Under the pieces are notes generated by a model, which saw only the letters and a list, made by a program, of their open reading frames with translations, had not been told where the DNA came from and did no database searches. Source: Coenobita brevimanus (taxonomy: Eukaryota; Arthropoda; Malacostraca; Decapoda; Coenobitidae). Taken from it: a stretch of DNA of 64,000 bases. Below, one piece after another: positions 11,125-23,047 of this stretch. Both the position numbers and the translations under genes were made by a program. The DNA lies in assembly GCA_032717465.1 (NCBI GenBank), contig CM064690.1, positions 25,229,653 to 25,293,652 of the forward strand, read 5' to 3'. Each line of letters starts with the position of its first letter. Position 1 is the stretch's first letter.

Positions 11125-13623
11125 GAATGATGATGAATAACAGGAGATGCTGTCAGACATGGCTAATTATTTAGGGAAAGTGATTGAGAAAAGCAACAAT
11201 ATAATTTTAATGGGGGACTTTAATTGCAAAGAGGTGAACTGGGAGGAGTGGGACTCAGGAGGTGATGAAGGTTTGTGGGGCACTATTTTGTTAAATATAA
11301 CAATGAACAATGTGATGACGCAGTGAGTCAAAGAAGAGACAAGAGTCTGAGGTGAGGACACACCAGCAAGATTAGATTTACTGCTAACCAAAGAACCTAA
11401 TGTAATAGAATCTTTGAAATATCTTTGTTCTATAGGAAAAAGTGATCATGTGGTCATTGAGTTCCGGATGATAATAGGGAACGAGGTGCCAAGAGACGAG
11501 TTTTACAGGCAGGGAAGATACAACTTTGGGAAAGCAAACTTTACGGGATTGAGAAAATTCTTTGAAAATTCGGATTAGAGAAAATTCAGAGAAACAGGAG
11601 GGATACAGAGGAAGTGGGAAAAATTTCTAGACTTTTATGATTTGGGAGTGGAAAAATATGTGCCAAGAGTCAGGGGGAAAGAAAACAGGAAAAAGGAGTG
11701 GTTTAACAGACAGTGTATGATAGCAAAAAAAGAGAGGGACATGGCATGGAACAACTGGAGGAAGAGAGGTAATAACAGAATAGAGGAAGAATACAAAAGA
11801 ACTAGAAATTAATATACAAGAATATGTAGAGAGGAAGAAAGGAACTTTGAAAAAGGTATAATAGACAAATGTAAGGATGAACCCAAACTGTTTTATAGAT
11901 TTGTCAATGGCAAACTGAAACAAAAGGAAGGAATCACCAAACTGAAAGTTGAGGGAGAGGTCTATAAAGATGTGGCAGTGCAAGCAGAAATAATGAACAG
12001 ATGTTTCCAATCAGTTTTCACTAATGAAAATGAGTTCGTGGAAGGAGAGGGAGTGACTAGAAATGCCATGATAAAAGATATAAAAGTGGAAGTACAGGAA
12101 GTGTATAAAATACTGGAAACTCAAGATGTAAGGAAAGCCCCAGGACCAGATGGAATCTCTAATTGGGTACTGAAGGAATGCAGAGAACAACTGGCGGATA
12201 AAATTCACGGTTTAACTGTGTGTTTTCTGGAAGAGGGGAAAGTGCCTCAGGAGTAGAAAAGGGCAAATGTGGTACCAATTTATGAGGGAGGAAACAAGGA
12301 AGAACCCCTGAATTATAGACCAGTGTCCCTAACCAGCATGGTCGCAAAATTGTGCGATAGAATTCTGAAAGATAGGTAAAATATCTGGAAGAGATGAATA
12401 TTTTGGCTGATAGTCAGTTTGGATTCAGAAGTGAAAGGTCGTGTGTTTCCAACTTGTTTAGCTTTTACTCAAGAGCAATTGACGTGTAACAGGAGAGAGA
12501 TGGTTGGGTGGATTGTTTGTATTTAGATTTGGAGAAGGCCTTCGACAAGGTACCCCATAGGAGAATGTTGTGGAATCTAGAGCTTATAGGAGGACTGAAG
12601 GGAAACCTCCTGGAATGGATGAGAGACTTTCTGAGAGACAGACAAATGAGGACAGTATTAAAGAACAGCATGTGTGGATGGAGAGAAGTAAGAAGTGGAG
12701 TCCCCCAGGGCTCTGTGTTGGCACCAGTAATGTTCCTGATTTACGTTAATGACATGGTAGAGGGAGTGAGCAGTTATGCAAGAGTGTTTGCTGATGATGC
12801 ATAGATCCTGAGGAAGGTAGAGGCAGAGGAGGACTGTAAAATGCTGCAGGAGGATCTGGATAAGATACATGATTGGAGCCAGAAGTGGGAAATTAAATCA
12901 ATGCAAAGAAATGTAAAATATTGGAAATGGGTAAAAGTACTAAGAGGCCATCACTGAATTATTTGATGGGTAATGAACCTATCACAAAGCAAGAGAAGAG
13001 AAAGATTTGGGAGTGCTGGTCCAGGATAGTTTGTATCCTGAAAAACATATTAACAAGACAGTTTGAGAGACGTATAAAAATAAGAGTAGCATTTCATTAC
13101 ATGGATGAGGAGATGATGAAAAAATTGATAGTCGCCATGATCCGCCCCAGGTTAGAACATGCAGCAGTACTGTGATCTCCACACAAAAAGAAAGATATAA
13201 ACAAGATTGAGAGAATACAAAGAACAGCAGCTAAGATGATCCCCAGTCTGGCAGAACTGTCATACAGAGAAAGGCTAGAAAAGCTGGATTTGCCTTCCTT
13301 AGAGGAAAGGAGAGAGAGGGACAACATGATTGCAGTATTCAGGACCATGATGGGAATAGATAAAATTGACTGAGAAGATCAGTTTTTATGAGATAAGAAA
13401 GTAACAAGAGGACATGGAATGAAACTGAAGAAGCCAAGCTGCTTGAAAGATATCAAGAAATATAGTTTTCCTTATAGATGTATAGACCTGTGGAATAACC
13501 TGGACAAAGAGATCGTCCAGTCTAAAAACTTAAATGAGTTTAAAGCAAAATTTGACTTATTGAGAAACAGAGACAGAACTCCACGAGCGTAGCTCATTTC
13601 CTGTATATCACAACTAGGTAAAT
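11123..13623 (+). mobile_element. LINE family 2, copy a, inserted in LINE family 1
   Basis: The translated pieces follow the better copies at 21705-24993 and 25029-27237: end of an endonuclease (GDFNCKEVNW near 11215; SDHVVIEF near 11442-11466), a linker, and a reverse transcriptase with KAPGPDGISNWVLKE (12136-12180), LDLEKAFDKVPHRR (12526-12567), GVPQGSVLAPVMFLIYVND (12699-12755) and FADDA (12787-12801). Stops and frameshifts (for example at 12256, 12378, 12802) show that it is dead. It ends with CTAGGTAAATACACAC, running into (CA)n. Confidence 0.85.
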
Positions 13624-13628
13624 ACACA

Positions 13629-13664
<36 letters not shown>
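13624..13664. repeat. (CA)n microsatellite at the 3' edge of the nested LINE
   Basis: CA/TA-interrupted tract directly after the TAGGTAAATA end of LINE family 2. Similar tracts follow the other copies at 24994 and 27382. Confidence 0.9.
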
Positions 13665-13669
<5 letters not shown>

Positions 13670-14404
13670 TGGTAGAGCATACAATTCATCTGTGTCATTT
13701 AAACATCACAAACATTAAAAATGAATTAACACCAAGACTCAGCGCCTTAAGATCACTTGCCCTTACGACATTTGGACACTGCAAAGAAACCACCACCTCA
13801 GTATACAAACAATATGTACATTCAGTGTTGAATTAAGCAAGCCCTGCTTGGGCTTCTAACCTCACTAAAACACATTACAACACTCTACAGATCATACAGA
13901 ACAAGGCCCTTAAAAAAATAAACACAGTCTGCACGGCTACTACACCCATTGACCACCTTCACCAAGAAACCAAAGTCCTCAAAGTCAAGGATCATCTAGA
14001 CATGTGAGGCACACAAATTCTTGCCGTAGCCTCCACAAACCCACACCATGCACTACACTACGTGGCAGCACATTCTCAAAACTACACCCAGCACACAATA
14101 TCATACACAAATACTGTCATCTTTCCCCCCTTGTCCACCTCAAACCAGCTTCCAGAAACATATTCATACTCAAATCACTCGCCGCACCATTCAGTCACTT
14201 AAAGGCAACACACAGCTACATGCACAGCCTCCTGATATCCACCCTTCTGAATCCTACCTCGCACATGAGGACAAGGTCCACCTGGCCAGGCTGAGATGTG
14301 GACATCATCCAGCCGTCTGAGTTATCAAATGAGACTGGATGACTCCGTTGCTGATGCCTGTCCAGGATACAACACAGCACCCCATACTATTAGCCATATC
14401 AGGT
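13665..14404 (+). mobile_element. LINE family 1, 3' part (resumes after nested insertion)
   Basis: The decayed frame continues the interrupted element: a stretch like SVLN-ASPAWASNLTKTHYN (about 13829-13890), IIQNKAL, TTPIDHLHQETKVLKVKDH, then HLARLRCGHHPAV (14278-14318) and CPGYNTAPHTISHI (14358-14400), the usual Cys/His-rich C-terminus of this type. The end at about 14404 matches 5838-5935. It is interrupted by stops and is not functional. Confidence 0.75.
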
Positions 14405-14905
14405 TTCTGGGCCAGGCACATGATGTCTGTGCTGGAGTCAGCCACTCTCACGCTGACCCACATCTTTGCGAGGCAATATTTTTCTTTGATCCCTCTGTGT
14501 AAGTACACTTTTCATGATAGACTGTTCGTTTTGGTGTCATTTTAAAGCTGAATAGGTGTACTTTACTGTAGTATGTTCAAAAAAGGACAACAATGACAGT
14601 AAAGTATCAAAATGACGAGTTGAAATTGGGTGAAAACCATAAATTATATACCATGCCGTAGAAAAATATACAGCAAAAAATAAATAAATAAATAAAATAA
14701 AGATATGTAAATCTGGTTTAAACCATGCAAAACTACAATAATTACCTTTACAGTGATATATGGGTTATGGTAATTTTTGCATTTTATTATGCGGTAAAGC
14801 GAAAGGAAACAGATGCACAATTTTATTTTAGTCTCGTCAGCACATTTTCTGCACGGACTTTTTCTTTGATCGGTCAGTGTACTGTAAATATGCTTTTTAT
14901 GATAG
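14405..14905. repeat. Dispersed AT-rich repeat of unknown class
   Basis: The block around 14480-14680 (TTTTTCTTTGAT, TCATGATAGACTG, GTACTTTACTGTAGTATGTTC, AAATGACGAGTTGAA) recurs at 14865-14905 and 15418-15560. The second occurrence is split by the SINE at 14906-15416: TTTTTATGATAGGATG is followed after the SINE by TGTTATTTTGAAGGTGAATAG, which continues the unsplit version at 14536. No coding frame or terminal repeats identified. Confidence 0.55.
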
Positions 14906-15416
14906 GATGTGGTAGGTGGGGGCGCTCACCATCCACTCACTCGATGTAGTGCTGCTCTCGGGTGTCTGCCCTTTCCTCTCCTCCATCCTTCTTTCCTTCC
15001 ATCCTCTTCTGTCTTTCCCTCAGTCTTTCCTCGTCCTTCTGCCAACAGATGACTTTACACTCCCACTTCCATCTTTCTCCCCTTCATTTTTTCCCCTTCC
15101 TTCTGCCTGTGGGTGACTCTACACTGAGTGACAAGCCAAATGGTTTCCTGTACACCAGGAAACCATTTCCTACGCTGGGTGGTAACCAAATTTTGGCGTC
15201 TGGTGGTTTAGTGGGTAATTACGGCACTCCAATTGGATTGAGCTGGTGAAGGTATATATCCAAGGGGTGGTTGGGGTTTATTGCTCATGTAATGCCACTC
15301 AGGGATGAGTGAGGCTGGACACTCTCATCTTAAATATCAGGACCAACTGCCTAGCCACAGGCTCCTACGCTCCTCATGGGGCAGTGTAGGTTTGGATGAT
15401 GGATGGATGCTGGTTG
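14906..15416 (+). repeat. SINE-like repeat, 5' module with tRNA-like 3' module (type A), full copy
   Basis: Head GTGGTAGGTGGGGGCGCTCA, pyrimidine-rich stretch, paired motif GGTTTCCTGTACACCAGGAAACC (15141-15163; shown as two arms GGTTTCCTG and CAGGAAACC), then a tRNA-like block: TGGTTTAGTGG (box A-like, about 15204) and GGTATATATCC (degenerate box B, about 15250). The end is GGATTGGATGATGG and a GGAT-type tail. Sister copies: 16984, 32285, 43901, 45566, 54692, 62690 (minus). Confidence 0.75.
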
Positions 15417-15799
15417 TGGTGTTATTTTGAAGGTGAATAGTTGTACTTTATCGTAGTATGTTCAGAAAATGAAAACAAAGAAAATAAAGTCAAAGTGATG
15501 AGTTGAAGTTAGACAAAAAACAAAAATTTTATACCTTGCTGTAGAAATATATTCGCCAAGAATAAGTGATAAACAAGGCCATGACTCAGACTAGCTGTGC
15601 AGTACCCACTCCACATAGAGCAACTATTCTGTGACGTCATGCTTGGGTCTCTTTGTCATGACACATAAACGCGATTTATGGTGAATATTTTACAAAAGTT
15701 TCTTAAAATGATGATTAAAAGCGTCATTGAAATCTCTGAGGTTGGATTTGAAATAACGATCAAAATCATCATCAGAATCTCAAAAGGTTAAGTACATAA
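15417..15799. other. Continuation of the AT-rich dispersed repeat, then unassigned DNA
   Basis: 15418-15560 continues the repeat split by the SINE. From 15560 on I see no recognisable element or coding frame. Confidence 0.45.
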
Positions 15800-15957
15800 T
15801 GGAAGCCTTCATTTTACACACAATCTCCTGCACCAACAACACAACATACACTCCTTAAAAGCTCTGTAGGAAAGCCTGGTCTTGGCCGTGGCCTCCCTTA
15901 GGGACTCGGGGCTGTTCGGCCAGACTTTCCAGGGAACAACTACTACTACTATCATAG
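15800..15957 (+). mobile_element. 3' tip of LINE family 1
   Basis: Matches 5947-6101 almost base for base (AACACAACATACACTCCTT, GGTCTTGGCCGTGGC, CTGTTCGGCCAGACT) and ends in the same (ACT)n-like tail, AACTACTACTACTATC. It is an extreme 5' truncation. Confidence 0.75.
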
Positions 15958-16379
15958 CCAAGCTGTTACCATGGTCAAGTTGACCCATCACCCACAGACT
16001 AGCAGTCACCACTGCAGGGCTTTATCCTGCAGCGACATGGGAAAAAAAAAAAAAAAAAGGCTACAGAAGAAGAATGCAATGGGCACACAAGAGATACCGT
16101 AATGGTAAAATGGAATAAAATCGCGATAAAATAGAATAAGATCATGGTACAGTACATGAAGCTATAATAAAATCATCAGCACACATTTTGAGCAGCCTCG
16201 ATCATTGTTACCCAGGATCTCCCACTTCTCCATAGTCAGCACTACCCTCTTCCATTTCCCTGGTGGAGTGGCCACCATCATGCAACCTAGGAAGAGGAAT
16301 ACAAGAAATAGCAAAGCCTGAAGCCGGTAAAGAACAACTACAAAAACCACCACAAGCACTGCCATAATAACCATATGAA

Positions 16380-16655
16380 GGAGCTGTTCGCCATGTTGTT
16401 GTCGTGCAGGAACTGAGAAGGACCGAGGGGGTCTCTAGCGGATGCTGAGTGATTCACCCAGCCAGACAGGACGGCGCCTCTGGGCTATTCCCGACCGGCT
16501 GGGTGAAAATGTTCGTGTGGCCATACTTTCCACTCGGAAGCATGCATTTTGTCTGTAGAAAATGGAAAAATGTATGAATAGTGATTCCGAACAGCCAGAT
16601 AACAACGTCTGGGTAGTGGACGTCTGGATAATAGAGGGATTGCTGTATTATATAT
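16380..16655. repeat. Probable end of a small DNA transposon
   Basis: The block ends in TCTGGATAATAGAGGGATTG then CTGTATTATA, a typical 'inverted end next to TA' pattern, and resembles the reverse complement of 7941-7965. The left partner was not found. A poly-A run at 16040-16057 and no coding frame nearby. Confidence 0.35.
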
Positions 16656-16983
16656 TTTTACTGTAAGTCCTCAGTATAACTAAAGAACTCCATTTCATTA
16701 TTATCACGTAAATCCATGTTGTCATATGTTCATGAAATAAGGATGATCCAGTAAGTTGTCAGGGAAGTGGTTGTTGAACATGTTGAACATTATTTTGATT
16801 TCCAAAGTGCATATAATGTTTGGTGAGTTCAGGATATGTTTGTTAAACTAGACATCTTCGGAACCACGTGCTGAGAGAAATAACTTCCATTGTGAGAAAG
16901 TAGTGTTATTAGCTTTCAGCAGCCAGCTTTGTACCATGAACAAGAACATATATAGGTGTACCTCTTCCAGTTTTTGGCAGAAT
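16656..16983. other. No gene seen
   Basis: AT-rich DNA without recognisable repeat or coding signal. Confidence 0.5.
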
Positions 16984-17486
16984 GGTAGATGGGGGCGCTC
17001 ACCATCCACTCACTCGATGTAGTGCTGCTCTCAGGTGTCTGCTCTTTCTTCTCCATCCTTCTTTCCTTCCATCCTCTTATGCCTTTCTTTCCTTCATTTC
17101 CTCCTCATTCTTCTGCCTACGAGTGACTTTATACTTCGTCTTCTGTCTTTCTTTCCTCTTCCTTCTGCCTGTGGGTGACTCTACACTGAGTGACAAGCCA
17201 AATGGTTTCCTGTACATCAGGAAACCTTTTACTATGCTGGGTGGTAACCATATAACCAGATTTTGGCCCCTGGTGGTTTAGTGGATAATTACGGCACTCC
17301 AATCGGATTGAGACAGTGAAGGTTTATATCCAAGGTGTGGTTGGGGTTTAATGCTCATGTTATGCCACTCAGGGATGAATGAGGCTGGTCACTCTTATCT
17401 TAAATGTCAGGACCAACTTGCCTAGCTCTGGGCTCCTTCACTTCTCATGGGGCAACATAGGATTGGATGATGGATGGATGAATGAA
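16984..17486 (+). repeat. SINE-like repeat type A, full copy
   Basis: Same order as at 14906: head (TAGATGGGGGCGCTCACC), pyrimidine-rich stretch, paired GGTTTCCTG/CAGGAAACC motif near 17204-17226, box A-like TGGTTTAGTGG (17273), box B-like GGTTTATATCC (17321) and the GGATTGGATGATGGATGG tail. Confidence 0.75.
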
Positions 17487-18331
17487 TATGTGTTCTTCCA
17501 ACATGATTTTGTTTTTTTAAAAACTACAAAATGATTTATGAAAGTGTTACTGTGCCATTGGTTAATTTATCTATCTGTAGCCAGATGCCTCAATCCCATA
17601 AGGAGTGGCCACAAGCAAATTGCCTTCATGTCGCCCTGTCCCCTGTCATTTCGCTGCCCTCCCTCAAGCTCACACTCCCCCCTCTCATATACCCCTCCAT
17701 TCCATCCGTCCATCTCTCATTTTCCATCTTCTGCATGTGGCCAAACCTACTCAGTGTATTTCTAACATTTTCTGTTGCATCCACATCCGCACCACAACAC
17801 TTCTTCACTGCCTCATTTGTCAGTCTGTCTCTCCATGTAACCCCACATATTCCTCTCAGATAACTCATTTCCACTGATCTCACTCTTGACTTGTGTTCTT
17901 CCAGCAAGGTCCAAGCTTTACTTCCATATGTTAGAGTTGTTATTGCAATACAGTACTGTATTATCATGTAGTGTCTTTTTTACTTCCATGCTCACTTCCC
18001 TATTCCTTATCACTGGTTTCAAAGAATCATCAACCTTTCTTCCCTGTTGCACCCTTTCAGGTACACTCGGTCCTTGAGTAATGAGCAGTTGAGTAACACG
18101 TTTTTGTACTAACATGCTCAGTGTAATGCGATAGGTCGTATAAACATACGAAAAAACTCAAGCTCTCGCAGGAAGTCGGCTGGTCCGGTGATAAAATTTG
18201 AAAGTCGCACGCGGTGACATCACCCGTCAGACTCAGCATGATTGGCCAGCATACATCCAGGTACCTGCCCTGGGCACAGTCAAGGCCATATGGTTTGTCA
18301 AAAATTTATGGGCTTTGCAGGTTGAGGGTAC

Positions 18332-18900
18332 GAAATGGAACAAAAATATATCGTGATCAGAAAAAAATACTTTCTTCCATTTGTTCTCGTAAATTAGCGT
18401 TCATTTCCACATTCTTCATTTGATTTTGCACCTCGCAACACAGTTCAGACCGACTGAGCATATGGCAATCAGTCCTTTCTCTCGTTTCACCATGTTCTAC
18501 CCCACACTCATATGGGTTTCCCAATTTTAGGGGACAATGGAACAAAAATGTTTGCTAATAAAAAATAAAAAAAATCCATGTTTTCTTGTAAGTTAGCATT
18601 CAGTTCCACATTCTTTGTTTGATTTTGTGCTTTCCAATGTATTTCAGACCGACTGAGTATACGGCTCTTAGTCCATTGTCGTGTCTCACTGAGTTCTACC
18701 CCACTCTTACGGGTTTCGCAGTTTTACGGGACAAAATTAAACAAAAATGTTTGCTGATTTAATAAAAAAAATACTCTTTCATCCATGTGTTCTTGTAAGT
18801 TAGCTTTCAGTTCCCCATCTTTCATTTGATTTCGCGCTTCCCAACACATTTTGGACCGACTGAGCATACGGCTATCGGTCCTTTCTTGCATCGCACAGAG
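18332..18900. repeat. Three ~200-bp tandem units inside the pogo-like element
   Basis: The marker CGACTGAG occurs at 18451, 18649 and 18859, spaced by about 198 and 208 bases, each preceded by AACAAAAATGTTTGCT-like and TTGTAAGTTAGC-like stretches and followed by a CCTTTCT/TTCTACCCCAC stretch. Units are diverged by roughly a quarter of positions by eye. Confidence 0.7.
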
Positions 18901-19027
18901 TTTGCTCATGCTGTTCAGCAAGATTTGTGTGTGTGTATGTTTCAGTGTTGAGCGAGGACTTTGACTCTTAATCATGCCACATGATCAGCCTCAGCCGTGC
19001 ATAGTACAGCACATCTTCATGTATGCC

Positions 19028-19385
19028 CAGAAGTATGAGATAGTAGTGGAATTAGAGCACGGCAAGAGGCAGGTAGAAATTATGCCCAGAAATATGAGAT
19101 AATGACAGAGTTTGAGCAGGGAAAGAGGTGGTAGAAATGGCAAGAAAGCATGGCATGAATGAAAGCACCATCAGAATGAGCTGGAAGGACCAGGAGAAGA
19201 TAAAGAAGATCATGCATGTGAACTCTGGCGATGCTAACCTGGCAGCTGTGAAAGTTCATAATGTTTTCCTGAAGCTGACTGACAAACTCATAGGGCATTA
19301 TGTGGAGCATCAGAGAAAGAACAGCCATCCATTTGCGCAGTTGGTCCAAAATGTGTTGGGAAACGTGAAATCAAACAAAGAATGA
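19028..19385 (+). pseudogene. Transposase DNA-binding remnant (pogo/Tigger-like)
   Basis: An 85-codon frame from 19128 reads MVEMARKHGMNESTIRMSWK, which resembles the helix-turn-helix of CENP-B/Tigger-type transposases (alternating 'A-x-K-x-G-M-N-x-S-T-I-R' pattern). The preceding segment (19028-19127, YEIV...FEQGKR) is the same domain in other frames and is partly duplicated (19028-19060 and 19086-19112). No DDE core is visible. Dead. Confidence 0.6.
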
Positions 19386-20935
19386 AACAACACAAACTTA
19401 CGAGAGCATATGAATGAAAGAGTAATTTTTTTCTGATTGTCAAAGTTTTTTGTTACATTTGGTCCCCTAAAACTGCGAAACCCATAAATTTTCGTCTGAA
19501 CATATGGCTTAATGTCCCTACCAAAGGCTGCATGACAGGAGAGAAGGCAAAACTTTTTGATAACAACGTTGGGGAGGGAGGTTGGGGGGAGAGTGCTGGG
19601 GAGCTACGCATCAACAACACAAGGGTTCCCAGCCCATCTTCTGTTTTTGTTAATGCTATTTTTACTACCATTGATGTTCTTAATAACACTTATTATATCT
19701 TTTTCACTGTTTTACTTATTGGTGGGTATAAGTAGGGGGTAATTTACATGGGGTAAGGTGGTAAGAATGAGTGAAAGTGAGAGTTTTGGATAGTTGCCAG
19801 AACAAATTTGTACTGTGATACTTGCAACCATATTGTTTGAGTGATGCAGGTTTGAGCAGCACTGTCCATGTCCAGTCCCTATTGTCCGCATTACTCGAGG
19901 ATTGAGTGTACTTCATCCTCTAAACCTCCATCCTTACTCATAACTCTACCCAAGTACTTAAATGCACTCACATTTTCCATTCCCTCATGATACAACCTCA
20001 GTGTGCTTTCAGTGACTTCTTTCATCTCAAAGACCACAAATTTACTCATCCTTCCATTCACATTTAGATTCCATTTCATACACACTCTCCCAGACTCATT
20101 CACCAAGTCTTGCAGTTGCCCTTTGTCCTCACTTAACAATGCAGTATCATCTGCAAACAGCAGAACTGGAAGTTTCCAAATGCTACCCTCTCTCATTAGG
20201 GCCGCTCCAACATCCACTGCCCTACCTTGTATCTTTTATTGCTCCATGCGTATACAGATTGAACATCCATGGAGACATGACAAATCTTTGTTTCAGCCCA
20301 TCATTCAGGTAGAGAAATTCACTCAGTTTACCATGCACACACACTGCAGCCATAGCATCCTCTTACATACCCTCCACAGCATTCTACAGCTTCCAGTTTG
20401 CTCCATATATTCTCAGTACTTTTCACATTCATTGTCTGTCCACTGTGTCATATGCTTTCTCCAAATCCATGAAGGCCACATACAGCTTCTTTCCCTTCTC
20501 TAGAAGCTTTTCCACTAAAGACCTTAGGATGATTGATCTACACAACCTCTTCCCATGTTCTTCTCCAACTAATTCCATTGCTTTTTCCATCCTACTTATC
20601 CTCCTCCCTTTTCATCTCCCTCTTCCTCCCAGCCATTCCCTAGCCACTTATACTCGCACTACTTTCATTCTCTGTGTTTAATAATTCCTTAATGTGTTAT
20701 GTCCATCTGCTCACCTTTTCTCCCATCTCCACTAGCAGTCTACTGTTTTTATCTTTCACTTGTCTGTTACTGTCTTTATCACCCTTTCTAACTCTGTTTT
20801 CCACATTCCAGAACAATTTCTTACATTTCCTCCACCTTACACTTAAATTCCTTCCAAATTCCTTATCCACTCTCTTCTTTCTCTTACTAATCTTTCCACC
20901 TTTCTACTCTTCCCTGCCTGTAACTTTATTTATAA

Positions 20936-21707
<772 letters not shown>

Positions 21708-21843
21708 ACGAAAGTGGTACATAAACAGGAGGGAATAAAAAGGAGGAAGGTAGTAGAACCATGTCATGACAAGTATATAAACAAGATGATTAAGTTGATG
21801 TACTCAAATGTGGATGGAATGGTATCTAAATTATTAGAGATGA

Positions 21844-22617
21844 ATGATTGTCAGAGAAAATGAACCACATATAATATGCCTAACTAAAACAAAATTAACT
21901 CTAGGTATATCAAATGACATACTAAACTTAGAAGAATATAATATATGGAGAAGAGATAGAAACTTAAAAAAAGGAGGAATTATAATATTAACTAAGCAAA
22001 ATCTAAAAGTCAATGAAATAAAACTAGATATACCCTCACAAGTAGAACTGATTGCAGTAGAGATCAACACATCTGAAGGGAAAGTAATTGTAGCCAATTT
22101 GTACATGCCACCCAGATCAAACACATGGGAAAGAGATGAATATGAGGACCTGGCAGAGAGTACAATTCAGAGTTTAAGAGCATTACTACATAAAATGGAA
22201 GAGAAATCGGAAAGAATTATACTAACTGGAGATTTTAATACAAATATAAGTTGGAATACTCTAGATATAATAAGCCAAGAAAGCTGTTGGGACCAAAAGC
22301 TCCTGGATCTCGTGCAAGAGTTTTTCCTAACGCAACATGTGAGGGAAACCACCAGAAAAAGAGGACTCGATGTACCTTCAATGCTAGATCTCATATTTAC
22401 TAGGCAAGAAAATGATATTGACAGTTTAATATATCACCCTCCACTCACCAAAGGCGACCATGCAGTACTAAATTGCAACTTCAGGATAGCAAATGACATA
22501 GTTAACACCAATGAATGTTACAAAAAGAGACTAAACTATAAAAAGGGAAATTATCATGATCTAAAGAAGTATTTCTTAGAAGTTGATTGGGAAAATGAGC
22601 TTAGAGGACAAGATCTT
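21844..22617 (+). CDS. APE-type endonuclease domain of LINE family 2 (broken copy)
   Basis: The open frame carries the usual endonuclease landmarks: CLTKTKL (in place of the common E-T-K), NLYMPPRS (22099-22122), GDFNTNISWN (22231-22260), LDLIFTRQEND (22384-22416) and KGDHAVLNC (22450-22476; the catalytic S-D-H is G-D-H here). A frame break just before the start separates it from the N-terminal strand (KLMYSNVDGMVSK at 21793-21831, the expected 'N-x-D-G' site). After 22617 the frame runs into the poly-T end of a SINE and reads through it to 22800, so the C-terminal part is not real LINE protein. Confidence 0.75.
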
Positions 22618-22966
22618 TTTTTTTTTTTTTTTTTTTATGTGTCCGACTCTGGGCATAGGCTTCACAGCCTGCTATCAGGGCCCAGCAGTCCTCCTGCATA
22701 CCATACACCTCTACATGTCACCACTTCGGCGCTAACACCCACCGTCCATATTGAATACATGCTAGGGCTGTCTCATACAGGACTGGTGTATTGGTATTAG
22801 CGGGGGTATTTTTACGACATGTCGGCGGGTCTTCTGGTAGATCAGTAAAGCCTGATTTAATGAAATTCAAATCCTTATACTGTTCCCTGCCCCAGCCGGG
22901 ATTCGAACCAGGGTCCGTTAGGACTGCACGCCACCTCTCTACCGATTGAGCCAATGCTGTATATTA
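22612..22966 (-). mobile_element. tRNA-derived SINE inserted in LINE family 2
   Basis: On the minus strand it opens near 22966 with TTGGCTCAATCGGTAGAG (a good box A) and, about 40 bases later, GGTTCGAATCC (a perfect box B, 22895-22905), then a ~250-bp body and a poly-A end (seen as the T-run 22617-22636). A second copy at 44354-44692 lacks a good box B. The flanking endonuclease linker is cut here, so insertion followed that of the LINE. A 78-codon minus-strand frame here (AQSVERW..., SNPG) is just translated tRNA-like sequence. Confidence 0.85.
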
Positions 22967-23047
22967 AAAATTCTTTGAATTTTATGAAATAGGAGTCCAG
23001 AAATACATCCCACAGCACAAAGAAGCAGATAAGAAAATACAGAAATG

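Larger units (their letters stand above)
18064..19908 (+). mobile_element. pogo-like DNA transposon, decayed, 1,845 bp
   Basis: Inverted ends CACTCGGTCCTTGAGTAATG (18064) and the complement of ATTACTCGAGGATTGAGTG (ending 19908) match at most positions. TA lies on both sides, and the flanks rejoin as one RTE copy, so the boundaries are firm. Inside are three ~200-bp tandem units (18332-18900) and a transposase remnant (19028-19385). A second copy of the interior begins at about 63760 in the opposite relative orientation to 19390-19690. The target-site duplication and the CENP-B-like helix-turn-helix remnant suggest pogo/Tigger; the catalytic core is missing. Confidence 0.75.
17575..20935 (-). 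mobile_element. RTE-like LINE copy, split by a pogo-like transposon
   Basis: Read on the minus strand it runs from about 20935 to 19911 and, after an 1,845-bp insert, from 18061 to 17575. Pieces include LPVLLFADDTALLSEDKGQL (20173-20114; the FADD catalytic motif), the Asn-Lys rich segment VNGRMSKFVVFEMKEV, FKYLGRVMSKDGG, then past the insert AVEMSYLRGICGVTWRDRLT (17884-17825) and the tail GGCATCTGGC. It is 5'-truncated and full of frame breaks. It has the same family as 51208-54172. Confidence 0.85.

Noticed and set aside
18332..18900. The three ~200-bp tandem units as satellite DNA
   Set aside because: They lie inside the inverted ends of a single transposon, so they are part of it and not an independent array.
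22637..22800. C-terminal part of the 318-codon endonuclease frame
   Set aside because: From 22617 the frame reads through the SINE's poly-T and body, so it is not LINE protein.
22718..22954. Minus-strand 78-codon frame with AQSVERW and SNPG
   Set aside because: It is the tRNA-like head of a SINE read as protein; such frames recur wherever tRNA-derived SINEs occur.
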